Shown: positions 6,106-11,939 of the stretch, piece after piece
Numbering within the stretch: position 1 is the stretch's first letter
Layout: the number at the start of each line of letters is the position of its first letter
Source of the DNA: JBAXSK01 sp044358815
Lineage (GTDB): Bacteria > Cyanobacteriota > Cyanobacteriia > Pseudanabaenales > Pseudanabaenaceae
Reading direction: 5' to 3'
Assembly: GCA_044358815.1 (NCBI GenBank)
Contig: JBIKNH010000141.1
Coordinates: forward strand, 1-11,939
DNA: 11,939 nt
Translations under genes and position numbers: made by a program
Notes under the pieces: generated by a model
Databases searched by the model: none
Told to the model about the DNA's origin: nothing
The model's input: the letters and a program-made list of their open reading frames with translations, nothing else

Positions 6106-7422
6106 TTAGATTCTGGGGCGACTTACCGCAGAAGGCATAAAGCTCAAAAATCCAGCATTACGATTGCCAAGGGTCTCATAGAAGAAAAATGAGAATCCGG
6201 CAAAGTTCCGGCGGCGCGTTGCTTCCACCTGGGCTTTAATAACAGACATATCCACATTCTGAATCCGTAACCCCGTCAAAATGCCAATACTGATAGGTAC
6301 TTTGGGGCGTAATTCCACTAGATCAGGACTATCTAACTCTTGTTCAAAATTAGCTAAATCACTGCGGTATACCTGAACAATCACCTCATCGAGCCAACCG
6401 CGATTTACCCAGTCGCCCCAGTCTTGCATATATTTAGCATAAGAAAATTTGCGGGGATTTGGCGATAAAGAAATAATACATTTTGGTTTCACTGCTTTAA
6501 CGGCGCTGGCGATCTTGCCCATTAACTGAGTCACATAATCCGCACGCCACCGCACCCATTCCGGATCATTAATATCTGTGGGGGGCATTTTGCCGTTGTG
6601 GGTACTCTGATAGAGCGCAATGGTGTAACTGTCATAGCCTAACTCCACAGGCAACCCAAAATGATCGTCCAGTTGCACGCCGTCCACATCATACTTAGTC
6701 ACAGCTTCGGTAATTAAGTCCACTAATAGCTGTTGGACTTCGGGACGTAACGGATTCATCCACACAAAACGGTGTTGATTGCGATCCCCACTGACATAAA
6801 CCTGAGTACCATCTTGGCGCTGGGTCAGCCAATCAGGATGGCGATAGGTCAAATCTGAACGCTCCTCAGACATTAAGCCAAACTCAAACCAAGGAATCAC
6901 CGCCAAGCCCCGTTTATGTCCCATTTCCACCGCTTCAGCCAACATATCGCGGTTTTGCAGTTCGGGAATTGGATCAACTTTGGCACCAAAACTCCTTTCT
7001 GCTACAGCGCTGGGGTACAACGTATAGCCCTCATGCCACACCGTGGGATACATGGTGTTGATATTGAGGCGCTTCATGCGGTAAATGCCATACCACAGAT
7101 TAGATCGAGAAAACAGCACATCGCTATCAACATCCGTGAGCCATACTCCCCGCAATTCCCCATTTAAAGTGGCAGAATTATTACCGAAAATCAAATTAGG
7201 ATTACCCACCGCCGCCAAGGGGAAATTACTCACCAGTGCAATGACAAATCCCAAAACCAACGCCAAGAGTCGCCGACCATATCGCCCTAGACTGCGTTTG
7301 TGCAGAGGAATTAGTGCCAAACTCTGACAACTGCGCCACCTTTGCCAAATTTTTTGCCAAATTTGCAGGATTGCCCCAGATGACGGTGGATTTGAGTTTG
7401 ATTTCAGATTAGGGGGAATCAT
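6106..7422 (-). CDS. Membrane-anchored GHL10 (DUF187-type) glycoside-hydrolase-like protein
   Basis: A 438-residue protein. Residues 1-50 are polar to basic and Trp-rich. A hydrophobic segment LLALVLGFVIALVSNFPLAA (about 51-71) follows, a signal anchor or late signal peptide placing the rest outside the membrane. The catalytic-type domain (about 88-425) has ELRGVWLTDVDSDVLF, FNINTMYPTVW-like strands, AVIPWFEFG and YDVDGVQLDDHFGLP with DGxxxDD at 247-253, then SLSPNPRKF and VQVYR. This is the GHL10/DUF187 TIM-barrel family, whose acidic residues suggest glycan hydrolysis; the substrate is unknown. The frame can start at a TTG (7431), but the ATG at 7422 is preferred. The long pre-membrane part suggests either a stable anchor or that translation really begins further in, for example at the TTG of the SLALIP stretch. 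Location next to a glycosyltransferase fits an envelope-polysaccharide role. Confidence 0.88.
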   Translation of the reverse strand: MIPPNLKSNSNPPSSGAILQIWQKIWQRWRSCQSLALIPLHKRSLGRYGRRLLALVLGFVIALVSNFPLAAVGNPNLIFGNNSATLNGELRGVWLTDVDSDVLFSRSNLWYGIYRMKRLNINTMYPTVWHEGYTLYPSAVAERSFGAKVDPIPELQNRDMLAEAVEMGHKRGLAVIPWFEFGLMSEERSDLTYRHPDWLTQRQDGTQVYVSGDRNQHRFVWMNPLRPEVQQLLVDLITEAVTKYDVDGVQLDDHFGLPVELGYDSYTIALYQSTHNGKMPPTDINDPEWVRWRADYVTQLMGKIASAVKAVKPKCIISLSPNPRKFSYAKYMQDWGDWVNRGWLDEVIVQVYRSDLANFEQELDSPDLVELRPKVPISIGILTGLRIQNVDMSVIKAQVEATRRRNFAGFSFFFYETLGNRNAGFLSFMPSAVSRPRI

Positions 7423-7561
7423 AATTGACAATCAAGAATGATGAATTAGCAATGGTTCAACTTGTGTTGGGGCAGGGTATATTTCACCCTCAAAATACAA
7501 TACTCGAAAATGCCGACTCCTAGCCGTCCCCCAAATGAACGTTATTTTGACTGAAGAGATC

Positions 7562-7656
7562 ACCCTCATCCCCCCAGCCCTTTCTCCCAAGTAGGATGAA
7601 GAGAAGTTAGATAATTGTCTCTTATGCCTTCTCCCGTTTTGGGAGAGGGTCAGGGT
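7562..7656. repeat. Cyanobacterial CCCTCTCCC-type dispersed repeat with hairpin
   Basis: The segment starts with ACCCTCATCCCCCCAGCCC and TTTCTCCCA, and ends with TGGGAGAGGGTCAGGGT. The ends are thus roughly complementary (ACCCT with AGGGT, CTCCCA with TGGGAG). Inside, CTCCC-GTTTT-GGGAG at 7631-7645 is a perfect stem-loop. The C-rich 'CCCTCATCCCC ... TTCTCCC' text is a style of intergenic repeat recalled from many cyanobacterial genomes, and may be a small non-autonomous mobile element. No target duplication was identified. Confidence 0.5.
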
Positions 7657-7713
7657 CTTATCCTATCGAACTCGCGTTAAATGAGACACCCCAATGAGAC
7701 ACTCAAAAGACAA

Positions 7714-7757
7714 CGCGGCTAGGGTGTTGCTCCCGATGATGGGGCACTCTAACCGCG
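7714..7757 (-). terminator. Probable intrinsic terminator of apcF
   Basis: A long imperfect hairpin. CGCGG (7714-7718) pairs with CCGCG (7753-7757). After one C/A mismatch, TAGGGTG (7720-7726) pairs with CACTCTA (7745-7751) through one G-T wobble. CCC (7732-7734) pairs with GGG (7741-7743) around a GATGAT loop. In the apcF direction the stem is followed by TTGTCTTTTG. It lies about 93 nt past the apcF stop, which suits a highly expressed phycobilisome gene. Confidence 0.55.
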
Positions 7758-7849
7758 CTATGGAGTAACTTTTATTAATGAAATTGCTTGACTGAAATGA
7801 AATTATGCAAATATCTATGGCAAACCAATGGCGAATCTATGGCACGATC

Positions 7850-8347
7850 CTAGATATTCTTTTCGCCCAACTCGCGGCTCATGTGGTCAAAAGGAGAAGC
7901 CAACCAATCAGCGGACTCATTGAGTAAAGCCATTACTGACTCTTTCATGATTTGAATCCCGCGCACTGTAGGACCCGCAGGCACGCCCAAGGAGCTATAG
8001 GTATCACGCAAACCTTGTAAAACCCGCTCGTCTAGCACATCGTTATTACCGGCGACTAAAGCATAGGTAGCATAACGGAGGTAATAGTCCATATCACGCA
8101 AGCAAGCGGCAAACCGACGGGTGGTGTAAGCATTGCCACCGGGACGAATCAGATCCGGGACTTCTTCAAACAACTGGGAACCAGCTTGACGGACAATGCT
8201 CGATGCATTAGCTGTGATCGTCGCTGCTGCCTTCAACCGCGCTGAACCAGTGGCAAAATAAGACTTCAAAGAATCAATGGCATCCCGATCCAAATAGCGC
8301 CCCGTGGCATCATAAACGCCAATTAAACTAGAAATTGCATCTTGCAT
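7850..8347 (-). CDS. apcF: Allophycocyanin beta-18 subunit of the phycobilisome core
   Basis: A 165-residue phycobiliprotein that pairs with the ApcE core-membrane linker domain in the phycobilisome core and helps pass energy to photosystem II. Signature parts are YDATGRYLDRDAIDSLKSYF (12-31), IRPGGNAYTTRR (67-78) with Asn72 as the usual methylated Asn, and AACLRDMDYYLRYATYALVAG, with Cys82 as the phycocyanobilin attachment site. DERVLQGLRDTYSSLGVPAGPTVRGIQIMKE follows. The ending PFDHMSRELGEKNI separates ApcF from ApcB and from phycocyanin beta. It is a few residues shorter than the roughly 169 usual, the difference lying near residues 140-150. AAGGGAG lies 9 nt before the ATG. It stands apart from other phycobilisome genes, as is usual for apcF. 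Confidence 0.95.
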   Translation of the reverse strand: MQDAISSLIGVYDATGRYLDRDAIDSLKSYFATGSARLKAAATITANASSIVRQAGSQLFEEVPDLIRPGGNAYTTRRFAACLRDMDYYLRYATYALVAGNNDVLDERVLQGLRDTYSSLGVPAGPTVRGIQIMKESVMALLNESADWLASPFDHMSRELGEKNI

Positions 8348-8356
8348 AAAATATTG

Positions 8357-8363
8357 CTCCCTT
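8357..8363 (-). promoter_or_regulatory. Shine-Dalgarno sequence of apcF
   Basis: On the minus strand AAGGGAG, 9 nt before the ATG at 8347, the best ribosome binding site among the minus-strand genes. It fits high expression of a phycobilisome core subunit. Confidence 0.65.
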
Positions 8364-8488
8364 TGTTTGTTTTAATGAAAAAGATTTTGTAACGTTTTGC
8401 TAAGGTATGAAAGGTGTTTTGTGTAACTCGGTCTTTATGTATAACTTAGTCTAAGAGTATTCTTCTAAGATACAAGACTTCATTTACA

Positions 8489-8506
8489 TTGTGATTAATT
8501 GTGATT
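8489..8506 (+). repeat. TTGTGATT direct repeat, 10-bp period
   Basis: TTGTGATT occurs at 8489-8496 and 8499-8506, one helical turn apart, and the pair is flanked by TTTACA on both sides. It lies about 140 nt upstream of apcF and 218 nt upstream of the FIST gene. This spacing suits a protein bound on one DNA face. The TGTGA core recalls Crp-family half sites, but here the copies are direct rather than inverted. Confidence 0.5.
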
Positions 8507-8597
8507 TACATTTTTGGTTTGTCCGGAATGATCTGGGTCGTCTAGCGTCTTGATTGTGGTTCTCATTGTGCCGGTCGTGGCGATATTCACTGAATAT

Positions 8598-8653
8598 TTA
8601 CTAAATATTTATCAAAATTCATCAAATAATTGCTAAATAATTACTAAATATTT
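8598..8653 (+). repeat. AT-rich TTACTAAATATTT repeat block
   Basis: TTACTAAATATTT occurs exactly at 8598-8610 and 8641-8653. Between them lie partial copies (ATCAAAATTC, ATCAAATAAT, TGCTAAATAA), and CTAAATA occurs three times in the block. It sits 70-126 nt before the FIST start codon. It may be an upstream AT-rich activating element or a repressor-binding array; nothing specific is recognised. Confidence 0.55.
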
Positions 8654-8723
8654 GCCAAATCGATTATGACAAATCATTAAGCACAATATCCCCCAAATCC
8701 TAGCGAAAATCATTGCGAGTGTC

Positions 8724-10079
8724 ATGAGTATGAAATGGGTAAGTAGACTTTCGACCAAGGTCTCTCTAGAAGCAGCATTGCAGGAACTGGCAGATCAGGT
8801 CTTGGCGGTTATGTCTGCGGACTGTTTGGATTTGGGTTTTTTGTTTGTTTCTAATGCTTTTGCTAGTGACTATCCGCGCCTGTTGCCCCTCCTCCACGAC
8901 AAGTTACCCATTAAACAATTAGTGGGGTGTTCTGGTGGGGGCATCATTGGCGGTGGTCAAGAATTAGGAGAAACTCCTGCCATTGCGTTGATGGTGGGGC
9001 ATGTTCCCAAGGGCAAGTTTAAAGTATTTCATGTACAAGAGGGCGAGATACCGGATCTTGATGCGGGACCTCAGCCTTGGCAGGACATGACGGGGGTTCA
9101 GGCAGCCCTTGAGCCAAGTTTTGTCCTGTTGGCAGACCCGTTTTCATTTCGGGTTAATGATTTGTTACAGGGTATGGACTTTGCCTATGGGGGTTCCGTG
9201 AAGGTGGGGGGCTTGGCAAGTAGTGGCGGGTTAGGAGCTAATGCCATGTTTGCCATCTATGAGCCAGGTCAGTATCGCCTGCATCGTAATGGTCTGCTGG
9301 GTTTGGCTCTGTGGGGTGATGTGATGATTGATGCGGTGGTGGCGCAGGGTTGTCGTCCCATTGGTCCAACGTTGCAGGTGTCGGAATGTGATCGCAATTT
9401 AATTCTGGGACTAGACGGTAAACGCCCGCTGTCGTTGCTTCAGGACATTGTGAATGAGCTGAGCGAGTCTGATCGGGAATTAGCCCAGTCATCTCTGTTT
9501 GTGGGCATGGTGATGAATGAATTTAAGGCTAACCCCACCCAAGGAGATTTCTTAATTCGCAATATCATTGGGGTTGATCCTCGGTCGGGAGCTATTGCCA
9601 TTGGCGATCGCCTGCGTCCAGGGCAACGGTTACAGTTACACCTACGGGATGCGTCGGCTTCGGCGACAGACTTAGCCGCCGTCCTCGAAAAATATGACCA
9701 ACATCTGCAACAAAATCCCACGGATCACCAACCAGAAGCGGTCTTATTGTTTTCTTGCCTAGGACGGGGAGAAAGGCTATACAACCAGCCAGACTTTGAC
9801 TCTCAGATGTTTACTCAGAAAATCGGTGACTTGCCCATTAGCGGCTTTTTCTGCTCCGGTGAAATTGGTCCCGTCAGCGGCACAACTTTCTTACACGGCT
9901 ACACCTCAGTTTTCGGAATCTTGCGCCAACGGTCCACGATGACAGCCAACTATGGCAACCTCATCATAGAAAGATCTACCGAAGATCCCATCGAAGATTA
10001 CAAACAACCCAACTTCCAAACTGACTTATTCCCGACTGACGCATTCCAGACTGAATCAGGAGACGACGATCATGATTGA
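8724..10079 (+). CDS. FIST-domain sensory protein
   Basis: A 451-residue soluble protein with a FIST_N domain (about 35-225) and a FIST_C domain (about 235-400). FIST domains are predicted small-ligand sensors found in signal-transduction proteins. FIST_N shows LVGCSGGGIIGGGQE (67-81), the Gly-rich YGGSVKVGGLASSGG stretch (155-169) and ALWGDV. FIST_C shows FLIRNIIGVDP, LLFSCLGRG (341-349) and GFFCSGEIGPV followed by FLHGYTSVFGIL. No output domain is fused; the next gene, a kinase, is the likely partner. Residues 418-451 form an acidic tail with three FxT(D/E)x repeats at 431-445. The start is ATG 8724, with a second ATG at 8730 possible; the Shine-Dalgarno sequence is weak. Its TGA lies inside the kinase gene, an 8-nt overlap. 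Confidence 0.9.
   Translation: MSMKWVSRLSTKVSLEAALQELADQVLAVMSADCLDLGFLFVSNAFASDYPRLLPLLHDKLPIKQLVGCSGGGIIGGGQELGETPAIALMVGHVPKGKFKVFHVQEGEIPDLDAGPQPWQDMTGVQAALEPSFVLLADPFSFRVNDLLQGMDFAYGGSVKVGGLASSGGLGANAMFAIYEPGQYRLHRNGLLGLALWGDVMIDAVVAQGCRPIGPTLQVSECDRNLILGLDGKRPLSLLQDIVNELSESDRELAQSSLFVGMVMNEFKANPTQGDFLIRNIIGVDPRSGAIAIGDRLRPGQRLQLHLRDASASATDLAAVLEKYDQHLQQNPTDHQPEAVLLFSCLGRGERLYNQPDFDSQMFTQKIGDLPISGFFCSGEIGPVSGTTFLHGYTSVFGILRQRSTMTANYGNLIIERSTEDPIEDYKQPNFQTDLFPTDAFQTESGDDDHD
9604..9611. other. HIP1 palindrome
   Basis: GCGATCGC, extended to the 10-mer GGCGATCGCC at 9603-9612, lies within the FIST coding sequence. HIP1 is strongly over-represented in many cyanobacterial genomes, so this supports the lineage call. 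It is not a gene-specific signal. Confidence 0.85.
10014..10058 (+). repeat. Three tandem 15-bp repeats at the 3' end of the FIST gene
   Basis: Units at 10014-10028, 10029-10043 and 10044-10058 share TTCC-nn-ACTGA-n at fixed positions. They are in frame and encode FQTDL, FPTDA and FQTES. The last base of the third unit is the first base of the AGGAG ribosome binding site of the kinase gene. The unit length keeps the reading frame, so gain or loss of copies would only lengthen or shorten the acidic tail. Confidence 0.8.
10058..10062 (+). promoter_or_regulatory. Ribosome binding site of the kinase gene, inside the FIST gene
   Basis: AGGAG is 9 nt before the ATG at 10072 and lies within the last codons of the FIST gene. 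With the 8-nt gene overlap it points to translational coupling of FIST protein and kinase. Confidence 0.7.
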
Positions 10080-11679
10080 TACTGTCCTGGGTGGTCGGTA
10101 TAAAATTTTGCGTCTCTTGGGCGGTGGCGGTTTTGGGCAAACCTATCTGGCTCAGGATATTCAGTTACCGGACTATGCCCTGTGTGTGGTTAAACAATTG
10201 AAACCCGTCACTGACGACGAGTTTACCCTGCAAACTGCTCGACGCTTGTTTGATCGAGAAGCAAAGGTTTTGCATCACCTAGGCAAACATGATCGGATTC
10301 CCCAGCTTTTAGCCCACTTCACCGAAAACGAAGAGTTTTATCTGGTGCAAGAGTTCATCGATGGCACTGATTTTACCGATGATATTGTGCCCTTTGCCAA
10401 AATGCCTGACGGTATGCCCGTAGGACGGATGAATGAAACCCAAGCCCTCAATTTTTTAGAAGATGTTTTACAAACTCTGGTGTATGTGCATCAGCAGGGG
10501 GTGATCCATCGCGATATTAAACCAGCAAATTTAATTCGTCGCCGCAGTGATGGCAAATTAGTTTTAATTGACTTTGGTGCAGTGAAAGAAGTGTGTTCGC
10601 AGATTTCATCCCAAGGCAAACACTCGGCTTTAACCGTTGCGGTGGGTACGGCTGGCTATATGCCCAATGAACAAGCCTCCGGTAAGCCCAAACCCTGTAG
10701 TGATTTGTATGCGTTGGGAGTGATTGCGATTCAGGGACTCACAGGAATGCCTGCCCATGAATTAGGGGAAGACCCAATGACGGGGGAATTGGCGTGGCGC
10801 AAGTCTCCTAAGTACGCCAAAGTACCCTATGAATGCCATGTTAGTGAAGAGTTTGCGGCTTTTTTGGATCACATGGTGCGCTACGACTTTCGCCAAAGAT
10901 TTCTCTCCGCAGCGGATGCTCTGGCAGCATTACAAGCCCTTCGCCCCAATTATGTCCCCCCCACCTATGTTAGACCCGCTAACCCCAATTATCCTCAAAA
11001 TCATCCCAGTGGTTGGTCAGGGTATGATGCCGCCACTGCTGCCGATACTGGTTCCCTAGAAAATCCTTTACTGGGTAGCTCTGCCTCACAGTTTGGTTCT
11101 GTCAGTGACTTACCCACAGTGGTGACTAATTCTCAAACCGTCACGAATCCTAACTCGACTAATATCAGTTCGTCAGTCCCCCAAACCAACCCATCCCCAA
11201 TCCCGTCACCGATTACCGTCCCTTACGAAACTAACGCCGTAGCCCCTGTCACAGAGGCAGCTAATCCCCGTCGTCTGCCGATCTCTCTGTGGTTAGGTAC
11301 GTCTGCGGTAACGGCATTAACGGTGATTGCTGTAGGTGTGGGGGTTTTAGTGTGGCGGTTACCCCAAGGGGGCATGGTTTTACAGCAGGTGGAACCCCAA
11401 GGCAAAACGAGTAATGAGGGTAACGCATTACCTACTATTACCGCCAATACCAAGGAACAACCCGACAAAGGCGTATGTGATTTATCAAAGCGGATTGTGG
11501 CTGATCCCGATCCACCGTTGAATGTCAGAGCCGGAGCCGGAACTCAATTTCCGATACTGGGGCGTTTGAACAATGGTGTGGTGATTACAATTGAAACTCA
11601 GGTGAAGGGTTGGCTCAAAATTAGGGAACCATTAGTAGGGTGGGTGGCAGTTAACCGCACTCAGCCCAGTTGCCGCTAG
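10072..11679 (+). CDS. Transmembrane Ser/Thr protein kinase with C-terminal SH3b domain
   Basis: A 535-residue Hanks-type (PknB-like) kinase. The kinase domain (about 8-290) is complete: GGGGFG loop (17-22), VVK with Lys41, Glu63, HRDIKPANL with catalytic Asp147, DFG (167-169) and the activation segment GTAGYMPNEQASG leading to SDLYALG. All residues needed for catalysis are present. Residues about 291-402 are a Pro/Asn/Ser/Thr-rich linker. A single membrane span lies at about 404-428 and a bacterial SH3 domain at about 480-530 (NVRAGAGTQFPILGRLNNG, GWLKIREPLVGWV). With the kinase inside, the SH3b domain is outside and may bind peptidoglycan or peptides. Cys469 and Cys534 flank it and could form a disulfide. 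The substrate is unknown; the overlapping FIST gene suggests an upstream sensor or a target. Confidence 0.93.
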   Translation: MIDTVLGGRYKILRLLGGGGFGQTYLAQDIQLPDYALCVVKQLKPVTDDEFTLQTARRLFDREAKVLHHLGKHDRIPQLLAHFTENEEFYLVQEFIDGTDFTDDIVPFAKMPDGMPVGRMNETQALNFLEDVLQTLVYVHQQGVIHRDIKPANLIRRRSDGKLVLIDFGAVKEVCSQISSQGKHSALTVAVGTAGYMPNEQASGKPKPCSDLYALGVIAIQGLTGMPAHELGEDPMTGELAWRKSPKYAKVPYECHVSEEFAAFLDHMVRYDFRQRFLSAADALAALQALRPNYVPPTYVRPANPNYPQNHPSGWSGYDAATAADTGSLENPLLGSSASQFGSVSDLPTVVTNSQTVTNPNSTNISSSVPQTNPSPIPSPITVPYETNAVAPVTEAANPRRLPISLWLGTSAVTALTVIAVGVGVLVWRLPQGGMVLQQVEPQGKTSNEGNALPTITANTKEQPDKGVCDLSKRIVADPDPPLNVRAGAGTQFPILGRLNNGVVITIETQVKGWLKIREPLVGWVAVNRTQPSCR

Positions 11680-11682
11680 TTT

Positions 11683-11699
11683 GAGGTAAATCTACCCTC
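11683..11699. other. Short hairpin after the kinase gene
   Basis: GAGGTA (11683-11688) pairs with TACCCTC (11693-11699) with one bulged base and a 4-nt loop, starting 4 nt after the kinase stop. No T run follows, so it is more likely an RNA-stabilising stem or chance than a terminator. Confidence 0.3.
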
Positions 11700-11719
11700 G
11701 AATATAACTATGCCCCAGG

Positions 11720-11747
11720 AACTGTGAATCGTGGGTGGGTCACGGTT
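11720..11747 (+). terminator. Weak candidate terminator of the FIST-kinase unit
   Basis: AACTGTGA (11720-11727) pairs with TCACGGTT (11740-11747), an 8-bp stem with one G-T wobble and a 12-nt loop. GTTAATTAGTTGTT follows, T-rich but not a proper T tract. It lies about 40 nt past the kinase stop. Confidence 0.35.
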
Positions 11748-11823
11748 GTTAATTAGTTGTTAATTAATGGTTTTAACAAAATGATTTCACAAGCAGTTCA
11801 AAAATAGTTAACAAACAGTTAAC
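11745..11823. repeat. Two opposed pairs of 11-bp-period TTAA repeats (Pho-box-like geometry)
   Basis: GTTGTTAATTA occurs exactly at 11745-11755 and 11756-11766. AGTTAAC occurs at 11806-11812 and 11817-11823, also 11 bp apart. Read on the minus strand, the second pair is GTTAACTG-TTT-GTTAACTA, close to the first pair GTTAATTA-GTT-GTTAATTA. Both thus have 8-bp TTAA-centred units with 3-bp spacers, the layout of cyanobacterial Pho boxes bound by SphR, but the first base of each unit deviates. It lies upstream of the transposase gene. An alternative is that part belongs to the end of the insertion sequence. Confidence 0.5.
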
Positions 11824-11939
11824 GAATATATGCAGAAATATAGTAGAATCAAATAAGAAGTAGAGGTTAGTGCAGGAGAGAGAAATGACATACAGTATGG
11901 ACTTAAGAGAAAGAGTAGTGGAGTATGTCAGAGGAGGAG
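11824..11939 (+). mobile_element. Probable left part of an IS630-type insertion sequence, boundary unresolved
   Basis: The transposase start at 11885 implies that the element's left end lies a few tens of bases upstream. IS630 elements insert at TA, and several TA dinucleotides occur in 11824-11860. The right inverted repeat is outside the window, so the left end cannot be matched and the start given here is an estimate. Confidence 0.45.
11885..11939 (+). CDS. IS630-family transposase, N-terminal fragment cut by the window edge
   Basis: Eighteen codons are visible: MTYSMDLRERVVEYVRGG. The (M/T)(A/T)YSxDLRxRVV start followed by a Gly-rich turn is the standard opening of the helix-turn-helix of IS630-family transposases, common in cyanobacteria. 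AGGAG at 11874-11878 stands 6 nt before the ATG. Whether the gene is intact cannot be seen. The call rests on a short stretch, so a stand-alone helix-turn-helix protein of the same family remains possible. Confidence 0.72.
   Translation, partial: MTYSMDLRERVVEYVRGG

Larger units (their letters stand above)
7432..7849. other. 418-nt gene-free region with dispersed-repeat sequence
   Basis: No convincing gene lies here. The left part (7432-7560) shows no recognised signal. The middle (7562-7656) holds a dispersed-repeat-like segment. The right part holds a direct repeat, AATGAGACAC at 7680-7689 and 7693-7702, and the probable apcF terminator. Past that, ATCTATGGCA occurs twice just before the apcF stop. 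Confidence 0.6.
8348..8723. other. 376-nt divergent intergenic region between apcF and the FIST gene
   Basis: No gene is seen. It must hold the promoters of apcF (minus) and the FIST-kinase pair (plus). Visible elements are a palindrome CTTAG-T-CTAAG at 8445-8455, a TTGTGATT pair at 8489-8506 and an AT-rich repeat block at 8598-8653. On the apcF side, TATACAT (8443-8437, minus) is -10-like, without a clear -35. No promoter can be assigned with confidence. Confidence 0.55.

Noticed and set aside
6916..7327. Two plus-strand open frames opposite the GHL10 gene
   Set aside because: They are antisense to conserved GHL10 coding sequence and have no recognisable protein features.
7452..7523. A 23-codon open frame starting MVQLVLGQGIF
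   Set aside because: Very short, no ribosome binding site, no family resemblance, in a repeat-rich intergenic region.
7562..7757. A CRISPR array or small structured RNA
   Set aside because: The repeats are few, unequal and not regularly spaced, and the hairpin is better explained as the apcF terminator. No tRNA, rRNA or CRISPR array was recognised anywhere in the window.
7850..8347. apcB or cpcB instead of apcF
   Set aside because: The ending PFDHMSRELGEKNI and the QLFEEVPDLIRPGGN stretch are ApcF-type. ApcB has a different stretch before IRPGGN and a different C-terminus.
8489..8506. A Crp/NtcA-type binding site
   Set aside because: The TGTGA units are direct rather than inverted, and no GTA-N8-TAC was found by eye in the intergenic regions.
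9238..9721. Two open frames on the minus strand within the FIST gene
   Set aside because: They lie fully inside a well-supported gene on the other strand, overlap each other, and their products look low-complexity without any recognisable domain.
11223..11468. Minus-strand open frame of 81 codons inside the kinase gene
   Set aside because: It is antisense to the kinase linker and membrane span, and its hydrophobic look is a by-product of that sequence. No ribosome binding site or family match.

Overview
The window is from a cyanobacterium. The evidence is a phycobilisome core gene (apcF, allophycocyanin beta-18), a CmpR/CcmR-type LysR regulator as used by cyanobacteria for inorganic-carbon control, a HIP1 palindrome (GCGATCGC) inside a coding region, dispersed repeats of kinds familiar from cyanobacterial intergenic DNA, and a membrane Ser/Thr kinase with a cyanobacterial architecture. 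The species cannot be fixed from this sequence.

Layout, left to right. (1) 71-1027, plus: a LysR-type regulator, with a LysR-like inverted repeat upstream. (2) 2497-1082, minus: a small single-domain rhodanese followed after 33 nt by a divergent glutaminase in the same reading frame. This pair converges on the regulator. (3) 2755-4206, plus: a chorismate-using synthase component I (TrpE/PabB family), divergent from the rhodanese. (4) 4358-4579, plus: a short DUF167/YggU protein, after a dispersed hairpin repeat. (5) 5866-4601 and 7422-6106, minus: a GT4-like glycosyltransferase and a membrane-anchored GHL10 (DUF187-type) glycoside-hydrolase-like protein, plausibly both cell-envelope polysaccharide functions. 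(6) 7432-7849: a gene-free stretch with dispersed-repeat sequence and a strong hairpin that probably terminates apcF. (7) 8347-7850, minus: apcF. (8) 8724-11679, plus: a FIST-domain sensor protein whose end overlaps the start of a transmembrane Ser/Thr kinase with a C-terminal SH3b domain. (9) 11885 to the right edge: the first 18 codons of an IS630-type transposase.

Most genes are ordinary cyanobacterial housekeeping or accessory genes in short transcription units, with no large operon. The best candidate for an uncharacterised system is the FIST-kinase pair. The genes overlap by 8 nt, and the FIST protein ends in an acidic tail of three Phe-x-Thr-Asp/Glu-x repeats, encoded by three tandem 15-bp DNA repeats that abut the kinase ribosome binding site. 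Other points of interest are a glutaminase lacking a usual substrate-binding Glu, a chorismate enzyme with PIAGT in place of the PabB lysine motif PIKGT, and short helical-turn direct repeats in most intergenic regions, one set resembling Pho boxes.
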